Below, piece after piece: positions 36,406 through 45,467 of a stretch of 64,000 bases of DNA; positions within the stretch are counted from its first letter, which is position 1, and each line of letters starts with the position of its first letter. Position numbers and translations under genes: made by a program. Source of the stretch: Blastocatellia bacterium. Lineage in GTDB: Bacteria > Acidobacteriota > Blastocatellia > Pyrinomonadales > Pyrinomonadaceae. The stretch covers positions 82,590 through 146,589 of the forward strand of contig PMSM01000011.1 in NCBI GenBank assembly GCA_003168335.1. The letters are read 5' to 3'. Below the pieces are notes generated by a model. That model made no database searches. It saw only the letters and a program-made list of their open reading frames with translations, and had not been told where the DNA came from.

Positions 36406-37101
36406 TCATTCACCCGGATTGAATCGATAGCCAATCCAGGGTTCGGTCAGAATGTAATGCGGCTTTGAAGGAGTTGGTTCGATCTTCTTGCGCAGTTGTC
36501 CGATGAACACGCGCAGATACTCGGTCTGCTCTGTGTAGTCGCCCCCCCAGACCGCGCCCAACAGCGCGCGGTGCGTGAGAACCTTCCCGGGGTGCTTCGC
36601 GAGATAAACCATCAGGTCGTATTCCTTGGGCGTTAGGTGAATCTCTGTCTCTTTCAGAGTCACCGTGTGTCCTTCGAGGTCGATGCGAAAGTCGCCAATC
36701 TCAACGCTGCCGGCGGCTTCTGCGCCCGCGGCCGGGGCTCTGCGGAGGGTGGCGCGAATGCGTGCCAGCAACTCGTCCATACCAAAAGGCTTGGTAACGT
36801 AATCGTCAGCGCCGGCATCGAGGGCCGCGACTTTTGCGGGCTCGTCACCTTTCACCGAGAGCACGATGATCGGCACGTTTGAATTCGCGCGCACGCGCCG
36901 GCAAAGCTCAAGCCCGCCCATGTTGGGCATCGAAAGGTCCGTGATTACAAGATCCGGCGACCAATCCCTAAGCAGGTCAAGCGCGGCTTCGCCATCCGCC
37001 GTAGTGCGCACATCGTAGCGGTGCATCGTCAGACCGCGACGCAGCACGCGCGTGATCTGCGGCTCGTCATCTACGACCAGAATCTTTTTGTTTTCGCTCA
37101 T
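36406..37101 (-). CDS. kdpE: KdpE-like response regulator
   Basis: A 231-residue OmpR/PhoB-type regulator. Receiver (about 1-120): KILVVDDEPQITRVL, acceptor Asp in PDLVITDLSMPNMGG, Lys in DDYVTKPFGMDEL. Winged-helix DNA-binding domain (about 130-231): IHLTPKEYDLMVYLAKHPGKVLTHRALLG and TEYLRVFIGQLRKKIE, then ILTEPWIGYRF, close to KdpE. ATG 37101 overlaps the upstream kinase stop by 4 bp (ATGA), indicating translational coupling; a longer frame upstream is just overlap with the kinase gene. It should activate kdpFABC when potassium is low. Confidence 0.92.
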   Translation of the reverse strand: MSENKKILVVDDEPQITRVLRRGLTMHRYDVRTTADGEAALDLLRDWSPDLVITDLSMPNMGGLELCRRVRANSNVPIIVLSVKGDEPAKVAALDAGADDYVTKPFGMDELLARIRATLRRAPAAGAEAAGSVEIGDFRIDLEGHTVTLKETEIHLTPKEYDLMVYLAKHPGKVLTHRALLGAVWGGDYTEQTEYLRVFIGQLRKKIEPTPSKPHYILTEPWIGYRFNPGE

Positions 37102-38321
37102 TGATCCGCGTCTGCTTCGCTGTCCGCTCGCGTGTCTTCGTCTCCAATCGGAAGAGTAAATACCACGCACGCGCCGTGGCCGTCGCCGGCGCTCTCGATC
37201 CAAATGCGACCCTCGTGTGCCTCAGTAATGCCACGGGCTATGGCTAGTCCCATGCCGGTTCCGGAGGGCTGATTCGTATTACCGGCTTGCATGGCGCGAA
37301 AGAATTTGTCGAAGACGCGCTCGCGCAAGTCTACTGGAATTCCGGGCCCTTCGTCTTCCACGCTGACGTTCACAGTGCCGTTGTCTCCAGTCGTAGCGGT
37401 TACGCGAATGGCGCTGCCCCGAGGTGAGTACTTCGCGGCGTTCTCAAGCAGCGTGTACAACACCTCGGCTACCGCGCGTTCGTCAACTCGTACGGAAGGT
37501 AACTCGTCGTCAAGCACAATCTCGACCTTATGTTCGCGGGTTCGCGGGGCGGCGCGCGTCAAAGCCGCCGTGACGATCTCCTCAACCGAGCCCCAGTGTT
37601 TACGCAACTGCATCTCGCCTGCCTTGAGCTGCGCCAGTTCCATTAAGTCTTCGATGAAGTGATTGAGGCGATCAGCTTCTTCGTTGATTACGACCAGCAT
37701 TTCCTTGCGGGCATCCGGCTCCAGCCGGATGGGCTCTTCGCTGTCGACCTTCGTTTCGAATTCTTCGAGCAGGGTTGTGACGGAAGCCTTGATCGACGTC
37801 AGCGGTGTGCGCAAGTCGTGAGTCACTGCATCGAGCAAAGCTGACTTGAGTTGTTCACTCTGCTTCAGGGCTTTAGCCTCGCTGGCCCGCTCAAAAGTCT
37901 CTTGCAGCTCGCGGTAAACTCGTTCGATCTCTGCCCGAGCAATCTCAGCTTCTCCGGCGCGTCGCTCTGCGCGAGCGGAAAGGCGGCCGGCGGTCAACGC
38001 CGTGATGATGAAAGCAATAAAAGCGATCCAGTTATCGGGATCGCTGATTCTCAATGTGCCGAACGGCGGCAGAAAAAAGAAATTGAAGGAGATCACACCG
38101 AGCAGCGAAGTGAATACTGCCGGGCGCGAGCCCCATGCAGTGGCCACGAAAAGAACTACCAGGAGGAAAACAAGGGCCGCGGTCGTCGGATTGACGCGCG
38201 CGCCGAACAGCTTTAATAAACCGGTGGCGGCGGCGATGCCGAACAGCCCCGCGCCATAACCGACCAGGCTTCTGCCGAAGAGCTTAGGCGCCACTGGCGG
38301 CCTCGTCCTTAAGTATTCCAT
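37098..38321 (-). CDS. KdpD C-terminal half: DUF4118 membrane domain plus histidine kinase
   Basis: A 407-residue kinase. It begins directly with the four-helix KdpD-type membrane domain (about 18-115, including FTSLLGVISFNFFFLPPFGTL) and has a coiled linker. HisKA follows with phospho-His in DAVTHDLRTPLTSIKAS, and then HATPase_c with LENAAKYSPRG, DEGPGIPVDLRERVFDKF and GTGMGLAIARG. It lacks the KdpD sensor and USP domains, which are encoded separately at 29329-30504. Its stop overlaps the kdpE start. The two proteins together make up one classical KdpD. Confidence 0.92.
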   Translation of the reverse strand: MEYLRTRPPVAPKLFGRSLVGYGAGLFGIAAATGLLKLFGARVNPTTAALVFLLVVLFVATAWGSRPAVFTSLLGVISFNFFFLPPFGTLRISDPDNWIAFIAFIITALTAGRLSARAERRAGEAEIARAEIERVYRELQETFERASEAKALKQSEQLKSALLDAVTHDLRTPLTSIKASVTTLLEEFETKVDSEEPIRLEPDARKEMLVVINEEADRLNHFIEDLMELAQLKAGEMQLRKHWGSVEEIVTAALTRAAPRTREHKVEIVLDDELPSVRVDERAVAEVLYTLLENAAKYSPRGSAIRVTATTGDNGTVNVSVEDEGPGIPVDLRERVFDKFFRAMQAGNTNQPSGTGMGLAIARGITEAHEGRIWIESAGDGHGACVVFTLPIGDEDTRADSEADADQ

Positions 38322-38333
38322 CGTCTTTGGAAG

Positions 38334-38377
38334 TATAGGACGAATCGGTCCGATATGACCTATGGCTTTTCCTATGG
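38334..38377. repeat. ATAGGACC-type repeat, 3' side of four-helix-bundle gene
   Basis: TATAGGACGAATCGGTCCGA followed by TATGACCTATGG and CCTATGG. The same word occurs within the gene (38545-38590, CCGATAGGTCGAATAGGACC) and at its 5' side (38931-38958, ATATAGGACCAATATGTCCC). Confidence 0.6.
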
Positions 38378-38926
38378 TTTTCGTCGTCGTGCCGTCGACC
38401 GCGCCCGGTAAAGCCGTTCGGTGAAGCCGCCTTCCTGAAGAGAAGCTTTTTCAAGCTGACGGAGTTGTTGATCCAGCAGGTAATTGGTTTGGTGAATCAG
38501 GCAGACAATAGTGTTCGCGGCCACCTCGGGTGGGGAAGTTTCAATATAGGGCCGATAGGTCGAATAGGACCTATTTGTTTCATAGGCCAGCCGGCGCACA
38601 ATTTGAGCCGTAGGGTGGTCCTTTCCCCATAATGGCAAACCACGTTGCCGCAGAAAATCCTCGTAATCCAGGAGTAACTCTTCGAGGCTGGCGCGGGCTA
38701 CACCGACTACCTTTAACTCGAATTTCCTGGATGTTCCTGAAGCCTGGCTACCTTCCGCGATGTTCTGTCGTCCGCTGCGCACAGCTTGAACCATCTGGTC
38801 GTGGGTACGAGAACGTCGATCAATAAAACGATCGCAAAACTTCACCGTGGAATCATAGACCAGTTCGGCTTGCTGAAAGGATTTCAGTTCGCGGTAGCCG
38901 CCATGCGGTGAAATGAGTCTCTCCAT
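38372..38926 (-). CDS. Four-helix-bundle protein (S23/IVP-like family)
   Basis: A 184-residue protein of the four-helix-bundle family related to proteins encoded in 23S rRNA intervening sequences and to the diversity-generating-retroelement accessory protein Avd. It has KSFQQAELVYDSTVKFCDRF, then DQMVQAVRSGRQNIAEGSQA (the central helix), ASLEELLLDYEDFLRQ and NTIVCLIHQTNYLLDQQL then LEKASLQEGGF. A Tyr-rich insert, SYSTYRPY, between helices is encoded by an ATAGGACC-type DNA repeat that also flanks the gene. No reverse transcriptase or rRNA is nearby. Function is unknown; nucleic-acid binding is plausible for the family. Confidence 0.82.
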   Translation of the reverse strand: MERLISPHGGYRELKSFQQAELVYDSTVKFCDRFIDRRSRTHDQMVQAVRSGRQNIAEGSQASGTSRKFELKVVGVARASLEELLLDYEDFLRQRGLPLWGKDHPTAQIVRRLAYETNRSYSTYRPYIETSPPEVAANTIVCLIHQTNYLLDQQLRQLEKASLQEGGFTERLYRARSTARRRKP

Positions 38927-38930
38927 AGAG

Positions 38931-38958
38931 ATATAGGACCAATATGTCCCATGGACCT
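38931..38958. repeat. ATAGGACC-type repeat, 5' side of four-helix-bundle gene
   Basis: ATATAGGACCAATATGTCCC then ATGGACC, directly upstream of the start codon. It is an imperfect palindrome (GGACC/GGTCC-like halves) and shares its word with the copies inside and behind the gene. Confidence 0.6.
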
Positions 38959-39073
38959 ACAGCTCACCAGGGCGCCGCGAATGATAACTCAAAACAGCCG
39001 AATGTCGCTCGGCAACGATCTTGCTAAGAATCTCCAGCCCGTCGAAGTCAGATTCATACCGCCTTATCGATAC

Positions 39074-39101
39074 TTGACGAAAAAGTAAAGAATGCTATAA
39101 T
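39074..39101 (+). promoter_or_regulatory. Sigma-70 promoter of the rrf2-suf operon
   Basis: TTGACG (39074-39079), 16-bp spacer, TATAAT (39096-39101) preceded by TGC, an extended minus-10. Transcription would begin near 39108. This rules out the TTG at 39104 as the regulator's start. The region just downstream is where an Fe-S-sensing Rrf2 repressor could act on its own operon. Confidence 0.8.
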
Positions 39102-39133
39102 CGTTGGCGAATCTTAAGGAAAGCCTAAGCAAA

Positions 39134-39622
39134 GTGAAGATATCAGCTCAAGAAGAGTATGGTCTGCGGTGCCTGGTCCAGTTGGCGCGCGCGGAAGGCG
39201 ACAGCGAGTCGTTGACGCTGGCGCAGATTGCTGAGCGGGAAGGTTTGTCGGTTGCCAATGCCGGCAAGCTGATGTGGATTTTGAGCAAAGCCGGGTTGGT
39301 CAGTGCTCAGCGCGGAACCAAGGGCGGATACTCGCTGGCTCGCCCCGCGTCAGATATTCGTTTGAATGAAGTGATTCGGATTCTCGACGAAGACACTGTG
39401 GACGGCTTCTGCAAAACGCACGCGGGTGTGTTGGATGCTTGTATTCACACGAGCGATTGCGGCGTCCGGGCGGTAATCGTCGGACTGCATGAAGTTGTGC
39501 AAAACGCTTTGTCAGAGATCACACTGGCGCAACTGGTGGGAACCGAAGAGAACGTTGATGCTCGCTTGCATCAAATCGTGAAACGGCAAAGCCATCTCAG
39601 GCCAATGAGCTCGGCAAACTGA
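39134..39622 (+). CDS. Rrf2-family Fe-S-sensing regulator of the suf operon
   Basis: A 162-residue Rrf2/IscR/SufR-type repressor. It starts VKISAQEEYGLRCLVQLA (winged helix, about 1-80, with LTLAQIAEREGLS and GTKGGYSLARP). Cys residues in DGFCKTHAGVLDACIHTSDCG form an IscR-like three-Cys cluster-binding loop. The GTG at 39134 is preferred: it fits the usual N-terminus and lies downstream of the expected transcription start, whereas the longer frame (TTG 39104) does not. It leads the suf genes and should repress them when Fe-S clusters are sufficient. Confidence 0.9.
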   Translation: MKISAQEEYGLRCLVQLARAEGDSESLTLAQIAEREGLSVANAGKLMWILSKAGLVSAQRGTKGGYSLARPASDIRLNEVIRILDEDTVDGFCKTHAGVLDACIHTSDCGVRAVIVGLHEVVQNALSEITLAQLVGTEENVDARLHQIVKRQSHLRPMSSAN

Positions 39623-39643
39623 GCAGGAAGATAAAGAGGGACG

Positions 39644-41080
39644 ATGAGTACTGCCGAAATACTTGCGAACCGGGAATACAAATACGGCTGGGTTACTGAC
39701 ATCGAGTCTGAGACCATCCCCCGTGGATTGAGCGAAGATACAGTCCGTTTGATCTCGGCGAAAAAGGAAGAGCCGGAGTGGATGTTGGACTTTCGTCTGA
39801 AGGCCTACCGTCATTGGCTGACGATGGAAGAGCCGCGCAAGTGGCCGAATATCAGCTTTCCCGAAGTCGACTATCAGGACATGATTTACTACAGCGCTCC
39901 CAAGCAAAAGGTGAGTGTGGCGAGCCTGGACGAAGTTGATCCGGAGTTGCTGAAAACTTTCGAGAAGCTGGGCATTCCCCTGTCTGAGCAAAAGCAGTTG
40001 GCTAACGTTGCCGTTGATGCAGTGTTTGATTCCGTCTCAGTCGCGACCACGTACAAAGAGAAGCTGAAGAAGCATGGAGTCATTTTCTGTTCCTTCAGTG
40101 AGGCGGTGCGGGAGCATCCTGAGATCGTGCGCAAGTATCTCGGCTCGGTCGTGCCGACGAATGACAATTTTTACGCCGCGCTAAATAGCGCAGTCTTTTC
40201 GGATGGGAGTTTTTGCTTCATTCCCAAAGGCGTGCGCTGTCCGATGGAACTGTCGACCTACTTTCGCATCAACAATTCAGAGTCGGGGCAATTTGAACGG
40301 ACACTCATCGTTGCCGAAGAAGGCGCCTACGTCTCTTATCTTGAAGGTTGCACCGCGCCAAAGTTCGATCGCAATCAATTGCACGCGGCGGTGGTCGAGT
40401 TGATCGCGCTCGACGATGCAGAGATTAAGTACTCGACCGTGCAGAACTGGTACGCTGGTGACGAAAATGGAGTTGGCGGCATTTATAACTTCGTGACCAA
40501 GCGCGGCAAGTGTGCCGGCCGCAATTCGAAGATTTCGTGGACGCAGGTGGAAACCGGGTCCGCAATTACCTGGAAGTATCCGTCGTGCATTTTGCAGGGC
40601 GACAACTCAATTGGTGAATTCTACTCGGTCGCCTTGACGAACCACGCCCAACAGGCCGACACGGGCACCAAGATGATTCACCTCGGCAAGAACACGCGCT
40701 CGACCATCATTTCGAAGGGCATCGCCGCCGGCCACGCGAACAACAGTTATCGCGGGCTGGTAAAAATCATGCCGAAAGCCGAGAACGCCCGCAACTATAC
40801 GCAGTGTGATTCGATGCTGATCGGTTCGAATTGCGGCGCGAACACATTTCCGTACATCGAAGTGATGAACAATAGCTCGCGAGTTGAGCACGAAGCGTCC
40901 ACGTCGAAGATCAGTGAAGAGCAATTGTTCTATCTGATGCAGCGCGGCATTTCACAGGAAGACGCCGTCTCGCTGATCATTAATGGTTTTTGTAAGGACG
41001 TGTTCCTGCACCTCCCCATGGAGTTTGCGGTTGAAGCGACACGCCTGCTGGGTATGAAACTCGAAGGCGCGGTGGCGTAG
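39644..41080 (+). CDS. sufB: Fe-S cluster assembly protein SufB
   Basis: A 478-residue SufB, the scaffold subunit of the SufBCD complex. Typical segments: [20 protein letters not shown] at the N-terminus, [23 protein letters not shown] in the beta-helix, [19 protein letters not shown], and [12 protein letters not shown]. The C-terminus has [29 protein letters not shown] precedes the ATG. It is followed by sufC, with two palindromic repeats in the 144-bp gap. Confidence 0.97.
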   Translation: MSTAEILANREYKYGWVTDIESETIPRGLSEDTVRLISAKKEEPEWMLDFRLKAYRHWLTMEEPRKWPNISFPEVDYQDMIYYSAPKQKVSVASLDEVDPELLKTFEKLGIPLSEQKQLANVAVDAVFDSVSVATTYKEKLKKHGVIFCSFSEAVREHPEIVRKYLGSVVPTNDNFYAALNSAVFSDGSFCFIPKGVRCPMELSTYFRINNSESGQFERTLIVAEEGAYVSYLEGCTAPKFDRNQLHAAVVELIALDDAEIKYSTVQNWYAGDENGVGGIYNFVTKRGKCAGRNSKISWTQVETGSAITWKYPSCILQGDNSIGEFYSVALTNHAQQADTGTKMIHLGKNTRSTIISKGIAAGHANNSYRGLVKIMPKAENARNYTQCDSMLIGSNCGANTFPYIEVMNNSSRVEHEASTSKISEEQLFYLMQRGISQEDAVSLIINGFCKDVFLHLPMEFAVEATRLLGMKLEGAVA

Positions 41081-41097
41081 CAGTCTGGGTTTGGTTG

Positions 41098-41149
41098 TCG
41101 GGGGCCAGGAACCGGCCGTTCGTTTGGCAGGCTGATTCCTGACCCCCGA
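41098..41149. repeat. Hairpin between sufB and sufC
   Basis: TCGGGGGCCAGGAA and TTCCTGACCCCCGA are inverted with one mismatch. A strong GC stem inside the operon, without a T-tract; it may modulate the stability of the sufB message. Confidence 0.75.
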
Positions 41150-41160
41150 TCCCTGTCGCA

Positions 41161-41216
41161 AGTCTGAGATCTGAGATTTCAGATTTGAAATTTGAGATTT
41201 GAAATTCGAAAGAGGA
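41161..41216. repeat. AT-rich word repeat upstream of sufC
   Basis: Repeated GAGATTTCAGATTTGAAATT-type words (GATCTGAGATTTCAGATTTG then AAATTTGAGATTTGAAATTC). Self-complementary (TTTGAAATT / AATTTCAAA). Similar words occur at about 60957-60990 before the NCS1 permease stop. Confidence 0.65.
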
Positions 41217-41224
41217 ACAAATAA

Positions 41225-42004
41225 GTGTTAGAGATTCGCGATCTTCATGCATCGGTTGATGGCAATGAAATTCTAAAAGGCATCAACCTCAAAGTTAACA
41301 AGGGCGAAGTACATGCCATCATGGGCCCGAATGGTTCGGGCAAATCCACGCTGGCGAAAGTGCTGGCGGGGCATCCTTCATATGAAGTGACCGGCGGTGA
41401 AGTGATTTTCGACGGCAAGAACCTGCTGGAAATGTCACCCGACGAGCGCGCTCGCGAAGGCGTCTTTATGGCGTTTCAGTATCCCGTGGAAATCCCCGGG
41501 GTTTCGAATGCCCAGTTTCTTCGCCTGGCTTACAACGAAAAGCAGAAACATTTGGGTGCTGAGGAGCTCGATCCTTTGGAGTTCAAAGACCTGCTTACGG
41601 AAAAGGCCAAATTGGTCGAAATGGAAGCGAGCTTCATGTCCCGCTCAGTCAACGAGGGCTTCTCCGGCGGCGAGAAGAAGCGCAACGAGATTCTGCAGAT
41701 GGCCGTGCTCGATCCCAAGCTCTCAGTTCTTGACGAGACTGACTCGGGCCTGGACATCGATGCTTTGAGGATTGTGGCCGAAGGCGTCAACAAACTCCAC
41801 GATCCAAACAAGGCCGTGATTCTGGTCACGCACTATCAAAGGCTGCTCAACTACATCACTCCTGATTTCGTCCATGTTCTTTCCGCCGGCCGGATCGTCA
41901 AAGAAGGTGGTAAGGAGTTGGCGCTCGAGTTGGAAGAGAAAGGTTACGACTGGTTGAAGAGCGCAAACGGAAAGAACGCCACCGTTGCTCCGCAGGCTGG
42001 TTAA
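41225..42004 (+). CDS. sufC: Fe-S cluster assembly ATPase SufC
   Basis: A 259-residue ABC-type ATPase of the SufBCD complex. Walker [15 protein letters not shown], signature [14 protein letters not shown], Walker [17 protein letters not shown], and the switch His in VTHYQRLL, all as in SufC. It starts with GTG behind AGAGGAAC. It energises the conformational change of SufB-SufD during cluster assembly. Confidence 0.97.
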   Translation: MLEIRDLHASVDGNEILKGINLKVNKGEVHAIMGPNGSGKSTLAKVLAGHPSYEVTGGEVIFDGKNLLEMSPDERAREGVFMAFQYPVEIPGVSNAQFLRLAYNEKQKHLGAEELDPLEFKDLLTEKAKLVEMEASFMSRSVNEGFSGGEKKRNEILQMAVLDPKLSVLDETDSGLDIDALRIVAEGVNKLHDPNKAVILVTHYQRLLNYITPDFVHVLSAGRIVKEGGKELALELEEKGYDWLKSANGKNATVAPQAG

Positions 42005-42014
42005 TAGTGAGTTA

Positions 42015-43364
42015 ATGATGGCACCGGAATTAGTCAAAGAAACAAACTCGTATGAAACTGCGTTTCGTCAGGCGCAGGGACGCAGCACGGACGAGCCGGC
42101 CTGGCTGCAAAGTCTGCGCGAAACCTCTTTCGATCAGTTCGAGCGGGCAGGCTTTCCCAATATCAAAGAGGAAGAGTGGAAATACACCAACGTCACCCCG
42201 ATTGCCAAAGGAAACTTCGCGCCCGTGCTGGTCCGCAATGGAACTGCGTTGGCCAAAGATGATGGGTTAGCCTCTTTCATCTATGAAGAATCCCGGCAGA
42301 GCAGACTGGTGTTTGTGAATGGAATGCTGCAGCAGGAACTGTCGTCATTGGCAGCGTTGTCCGACGACGTCGTGGCGATGGATTTGCGCGCGGCGTTGGC
42401 CAGCAGTCAGTACGAAGCAATCGTGCGCCAGCATTTGGAGCATCACGCGGAGAAGAACGGATTTGCAGCACTAAACACAGCCTTGTTTACGAGCGGCCTG
42501 TTCCTGAAGATTCCGCGCGGGATCAGCATCGATGCACCGATCCAGCTGTTATTTATTGGCGAAGGCCTTGATGAGATTGCGCCACCGGCCGCTTTTCCGC
42601 GCGTTCTGATCGTGGCTGAAGAAAATAGCGCGGCCACGATCATCGAGAGCTATGTGAGCCCGAAAGATCGGAGTGTTTATCTGACTAACGCCATCGTAGA
42701 CTTGTCTCTCGAGGATGGCGCGCGGCTGCAACACTGCAAGATCCAGCGCGAAAGCATGGGCGCTTTTCATGTCGCGACGACCAGGGCTGAGCTGGGCGCA
42801 AACTCGAGCTACCACACAACGACGATCAACTTTGGCGCGGCCATTTCGCGACATGATATCGACGTGCAGATGGATCACGAGGGAGCTGAGTGCGCTGTTG
42901 ACGGTCTTTACATGGTTGATGGCAGCCAGCATACCGACACGCACTCGGTGATTGATCACCGGCAGCCGCATTGCACCAGTCATCAACTTTACAAGGGAAT
43001 CCTGGACGGCAAATCGCGCGCAGTCTTTAACGGTAAAGTATTTGTGCGTCACGGTGCTCAACAAACGGACGCGCACCAGACTAACAAGAACCTGCTGCTG
43101 TCGACCGACGCGCGCGTCGATACCAAGCCGCAGCTCGAAATCTTTGCTGATGATGTGAAGTGCACTCACGGTGCAGCCGTGGGACAAATTGATGAAGAAG
43201 AGCGGTTCTATTTAGAGAGCCGTGGCATCAACCCAACCCTGGCGCGGAACATGCTGACGTATGGCTTCGCCGAGGAAGTTATTGAAAAGATCGGGGTCGA
43301 ATCGATCAGGCGGGAACTGGATGAGGCAGTTCTCAATCGGCTTCAGATTTTATTGCAAGCCTAG
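42015..43364 (+). CDS. sufD: Fe-S cluster assembly protein SufD
   Basis: A 449-residue SufD, partner of SufB. It has the N-terminal EEWKYTNVTPIAKGNF segment, the beta-helix with LEDGARLQHCKIQRE, and VDGLYMVDGSQHTDTHSVID. The C-terminal domain holds KNLLLSTDARVDTKPQLEI and EDDVKCTHGAAVGQIDEE-like sequence (ADDVKCTHGAAVGQID), with the conserved His. ATG 42015 gives the expected length; the frame is open 10 codons upstream into sufC's end. Located 10 bp after sufC. Confidence 0.96.
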   Translation: MMAPELVKETNSYETAFRQAQGRSTDEPAWLQSLRETSFDQFERAGFPNIKEEEWKYTNVTPIAKGNFAPVLVRNGTALAKDDGLASFIYEESRQSRLVFVNGMLQQELSSLAALSDDVVAMDLRAALASSQYEAIVRQHLEHHAEKNGFAALNTALFTSGLFLKIPRGISIDAPIQLLFIGEGLDEIAPPAAFPRVLIVAEENSAATIIESYVSPKDRSVYLTNAIVDLSLEDGARLQHCKIQRESMGAFHVATTRAELGANSSYHTTTINFGAAISRHDIDVQMDHEGAECAVDGLYMVDGSQHTDTHSVIDHRQPHCTSHQLYKGILDGKSRAVFNGKVFVRHGAQQTDAHQTNKNLLLSTDARVDTKPQLEIFADDVKCTHGAAVGQIDEEERFYLESRGINPTLARNMLTYGFAEEVIEKIGVESIRRELDEAVLNRLQILLQA

Positions 43365-43375
43365 AGGGGGTTGTT

Positions 43376-44113
43376 ATGAAAAGAGCGAGCTCCATCTTCA
43401 TTGGCGCGGTAATATCGCTGTCGTGCCTAAACACTTCATCGTCGGCGTCTGCACAACAACCTGTCAGTCAGGATTCACACGTGACGCTCTACTCGACAAT
43501 TAAGCACCCGGGCGAAGAACGTAGATTTAGCATCACTTTCAACATCGCTCCGGACCAATTGTTGAGGGGCGACGGGGACTTGCGATATGGCGCGATGTAT
43601 GCGGGCGACGATCTCGATTGGTTCCAGAGTTCGTTTGCTAGGGGAAACCGCAGCGTGATCAAGGATCTCGGCGAGCATGACTGGTCAACGTGGTTTGAGG
43701 TTTCCGTGGTTGAGCCGCTGGCCAAACTAAAACCGGGCGAGCAAAGGCAAATCACGGTCGACACGTCGGGCGCCGATGGTGCCGATGGCGCACCCGGAGC
43801 TCCTGGGGCCACAGCTAAGCAGGGAGCCGATGCCGACGGTGTGGTGCGACCTCAACCGATCTCTGTAACAGAGGTGGCCCGTCCGGTTCCTGTTACACCT
43901 TCGCGGTCAAAGCGCGATGGCAAACCAAAAATCGATCCATTATTTGTTAAGGCAGTGATCGGGCACGTCTACGTCATTCACGTAGTTGACGACTCGCGCG
44001 ACTTCTATGCTTTGTTTCGCGTGGACGCGCTTGAAAGAGGGGACTATTGCACGGTTTCCTGGAAGCTGATTTCAGATCCTCAGAAGCCGGCCGGGCCAAC
44101 AGCCTCGAGATGA
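43376..44113 (+). CDS. Exported unknown protein inside the suf operon
   Basis: A 245-residue protein with a signal peptide (about 1-27, ending SSASAQ). The body has no recognised domain. A short collagen-like tract (GADGADGAPGAPGATA, about residues 135-150) joins two halves. GAGGGGG stands before its ATG. It lies 11 bp after sufD and 4 bp before sufS, so it is co-transcribed with the Fe-S machinery, yet it is exported while Suf proteins are cytoplasmic. Function unknown. Confidence 0.7.
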   Translation: MKRASSIFIGAVISLSCLNTSSSASAQQPVSQDSHVTLYSTIKHPGEERRFSITFNIAPDQLLRGDGDLRYGAMYAGDDLDWFQSSFARGNRSVIKDLGEHDWSTWFEVSVVEPLAKLKPGEQRQITVDTSGADGADGAPGAPGATAKQGADADGVVRPQPISVTEVARPVPVTPSRSKRDGKPKIDPLFVKAVIGHVYVIHVVDDSRDFYALFRVDALERGDYCTVSWKLISDPQKPAGPTASR

Positions 44114-44117
44114 AGAG

Positions 44118-45383
44118 ATGGCAACGTTAGAGCAATTGATTCCCATCAAGCCCAGGCCCAGCGAAGACTGGGACGTGGAGCGAATTCGCAAAGACTTTCC
44201 CGTGTTGCGCCAGACGGTGAATGGAAAGCCTTTGGTCTATCTTGATAACGCCGCTTCCTCGCAGGTGCCCACGATGGTGATCGAGCGTGGCGCCCAGTAC
44301 ATCGAGCAGGAACATTCAAACATCCATCGTGGCGTCCATTACCTCAGCATGAAAGCCACGACGTCCTACGAAGGCGCGCGGGAAAAGGTAAAGCGGTTCA
44401 TTAATGCGCGCGAGTCGAAGGAGTGCATCTTTGTGCGCGGCGCTACCGAAGGCATCAATCTCGTCATGTACGGTTATGGCCGTAAATTCATCGGCGCGGG
44501 AGATGAGATCATCATCTCAGCGATGGAGCATCACGCGAACATTGTCCCCTGGCAGATGCTCTGTGAAGAGAAGAACGCAAAACTTCGCGTCATTCCAATG
44601 AACGACGCCGGCGAACTCTTAATGGACGAGTATGACTCGCTCTTGAATGAGAGAACGAAGTTGGTGGCTGTCGCGCACGTCTCGAACGCGCTGGGCACGA
44701 TCAATCCGGTCAAAGAGATTATTGAGCGCGCACATAAGTACGGCGTGCCGGTCCTAATCGATGGCGCGCAATGGGCGCCGCACATGCGGATTGACGTTCA
44801 GGATCTCGACTGCGACTTTTACGCGTTCTCGGGTCACAAGATGTTTGCCCCGACGGGCAGCGGAGTGGTCTATGGCAAAGCGGCACTGCTCGAAAAGATG
44901 AATCCTTTCATGGGTGGCGGCGACATGATTAAGAGCGTCACTTTCGAGAAAACGATTTACGCCGATCTGCCGAATAAGTTTGAAGCCGGCACGCCGGCGA
45001 TTGCGTCACAAATCGGGCTGGGCGCCGCTATTGATTACCTGACCATTATCGGCCGCGAAAAGGCAGCCGCCTACGAACACGAGTTGCTCCATTACGCCAC
45101 TGAGCGCATCTCGGCGATCGAAGGCGTGCGCATCATCGGCACCGCGCGCGAGAAGCTGAGTGTACTTTCTTTCGTGATTGATGATATTCACCCTCACGAC
45201 ATCGGCACGATTCTGGATCAGGAAGGCATCGCCATACGCGCCGGACATCACTGTGCCCAGCCGGTGATGAAACGATTCAACGTTCCGGCCACCGCGCGCG
45301 CCTCGTTTGCTTTTTATAACACCAGGGAAGAAGTTGACGTCTTAGCGCGAACCGTGGAGCGGGTTATCGAAATCTTTGGTTGA
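44118..45383 (+). CDS. sufS: Cysteine desulfurase SufS
   Basis: A 421-residue PLP enzyme that takes sulfur from cysteine and passes it to SufU. Family motifs: YLDNAASSQVP, HRGVHYLSMKAT, FVRGATEGINLV, the PLP Lys in AFSGHKMFAPTGSGVVYG, and the active Cys in AIRAGHHCAQPVMKRF. The N-terminus is about 15 residues longer than many SufS proteins. Type II desulfurase features match a SufU partner, which follows. Confidence 0.96.
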   Translation: MATLEQLIPIKPRPSEDWDVERIRKDFPVLRQTVNGKPLVYLDNAASSQVPTMVIERGAQYIEQEHSNIHRGVHYLSMKATTSYEGAREKVKRFINARESKECIFVRGATEGINLVMYGYGRKFIGAGDEIIISAMEHHANIVPWQMLCEEKNAKLRVIPMNDAGELLMDEYDSLLNERTKLVAVAHVSNALGTINPVKEIIERAHKYGVPVLIDGAQWAPHMRIDVQDLDCDFYAFSGHKMFAPTGSGVVYGKAALLEKMNPFMGGGDMIKSVTFEKTIYADLPNKFEAGTPAIASQIGLGAAIDYLTIIGREKAAAYEHELLHYATERISAIEGVRIIGTAREKLSVLSFVIDDIHPHDIGTILDQEGIAIRAGHHCAQPVMKRFNVPATARASFAFYNTREEVDVLARTVERVIEIFG

Positions 45384-45463
45384 TTGCCGATTTCCCATTG
45401 CCAATTGCCGATTTAGTGTCGACAAGGATCAAATTGGCAATCGGAAATTGGAAATTGGAAATG
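45384..45463. repeat. AT-rich word hairpin upstream of sufU
   Basis: GATTGCCGATTTCCCATTGC with CAATTGCCGATTT on the left; AAATTGGCAATCGGAAATTG with GAAATTGGAAATGG on the right, roughly inverted. It fills the sufS-sufU gap. Confidence 0.7.
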
Positions 45464-45467
45464 GAAC

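Noticed and set aside
38372-38926. Diversity-generating retroelement suggested by the Avd-like four-helix bundle
   Set aside because: No reverse transcriptase, template repeat or variable-repeat target protein is present nearby.
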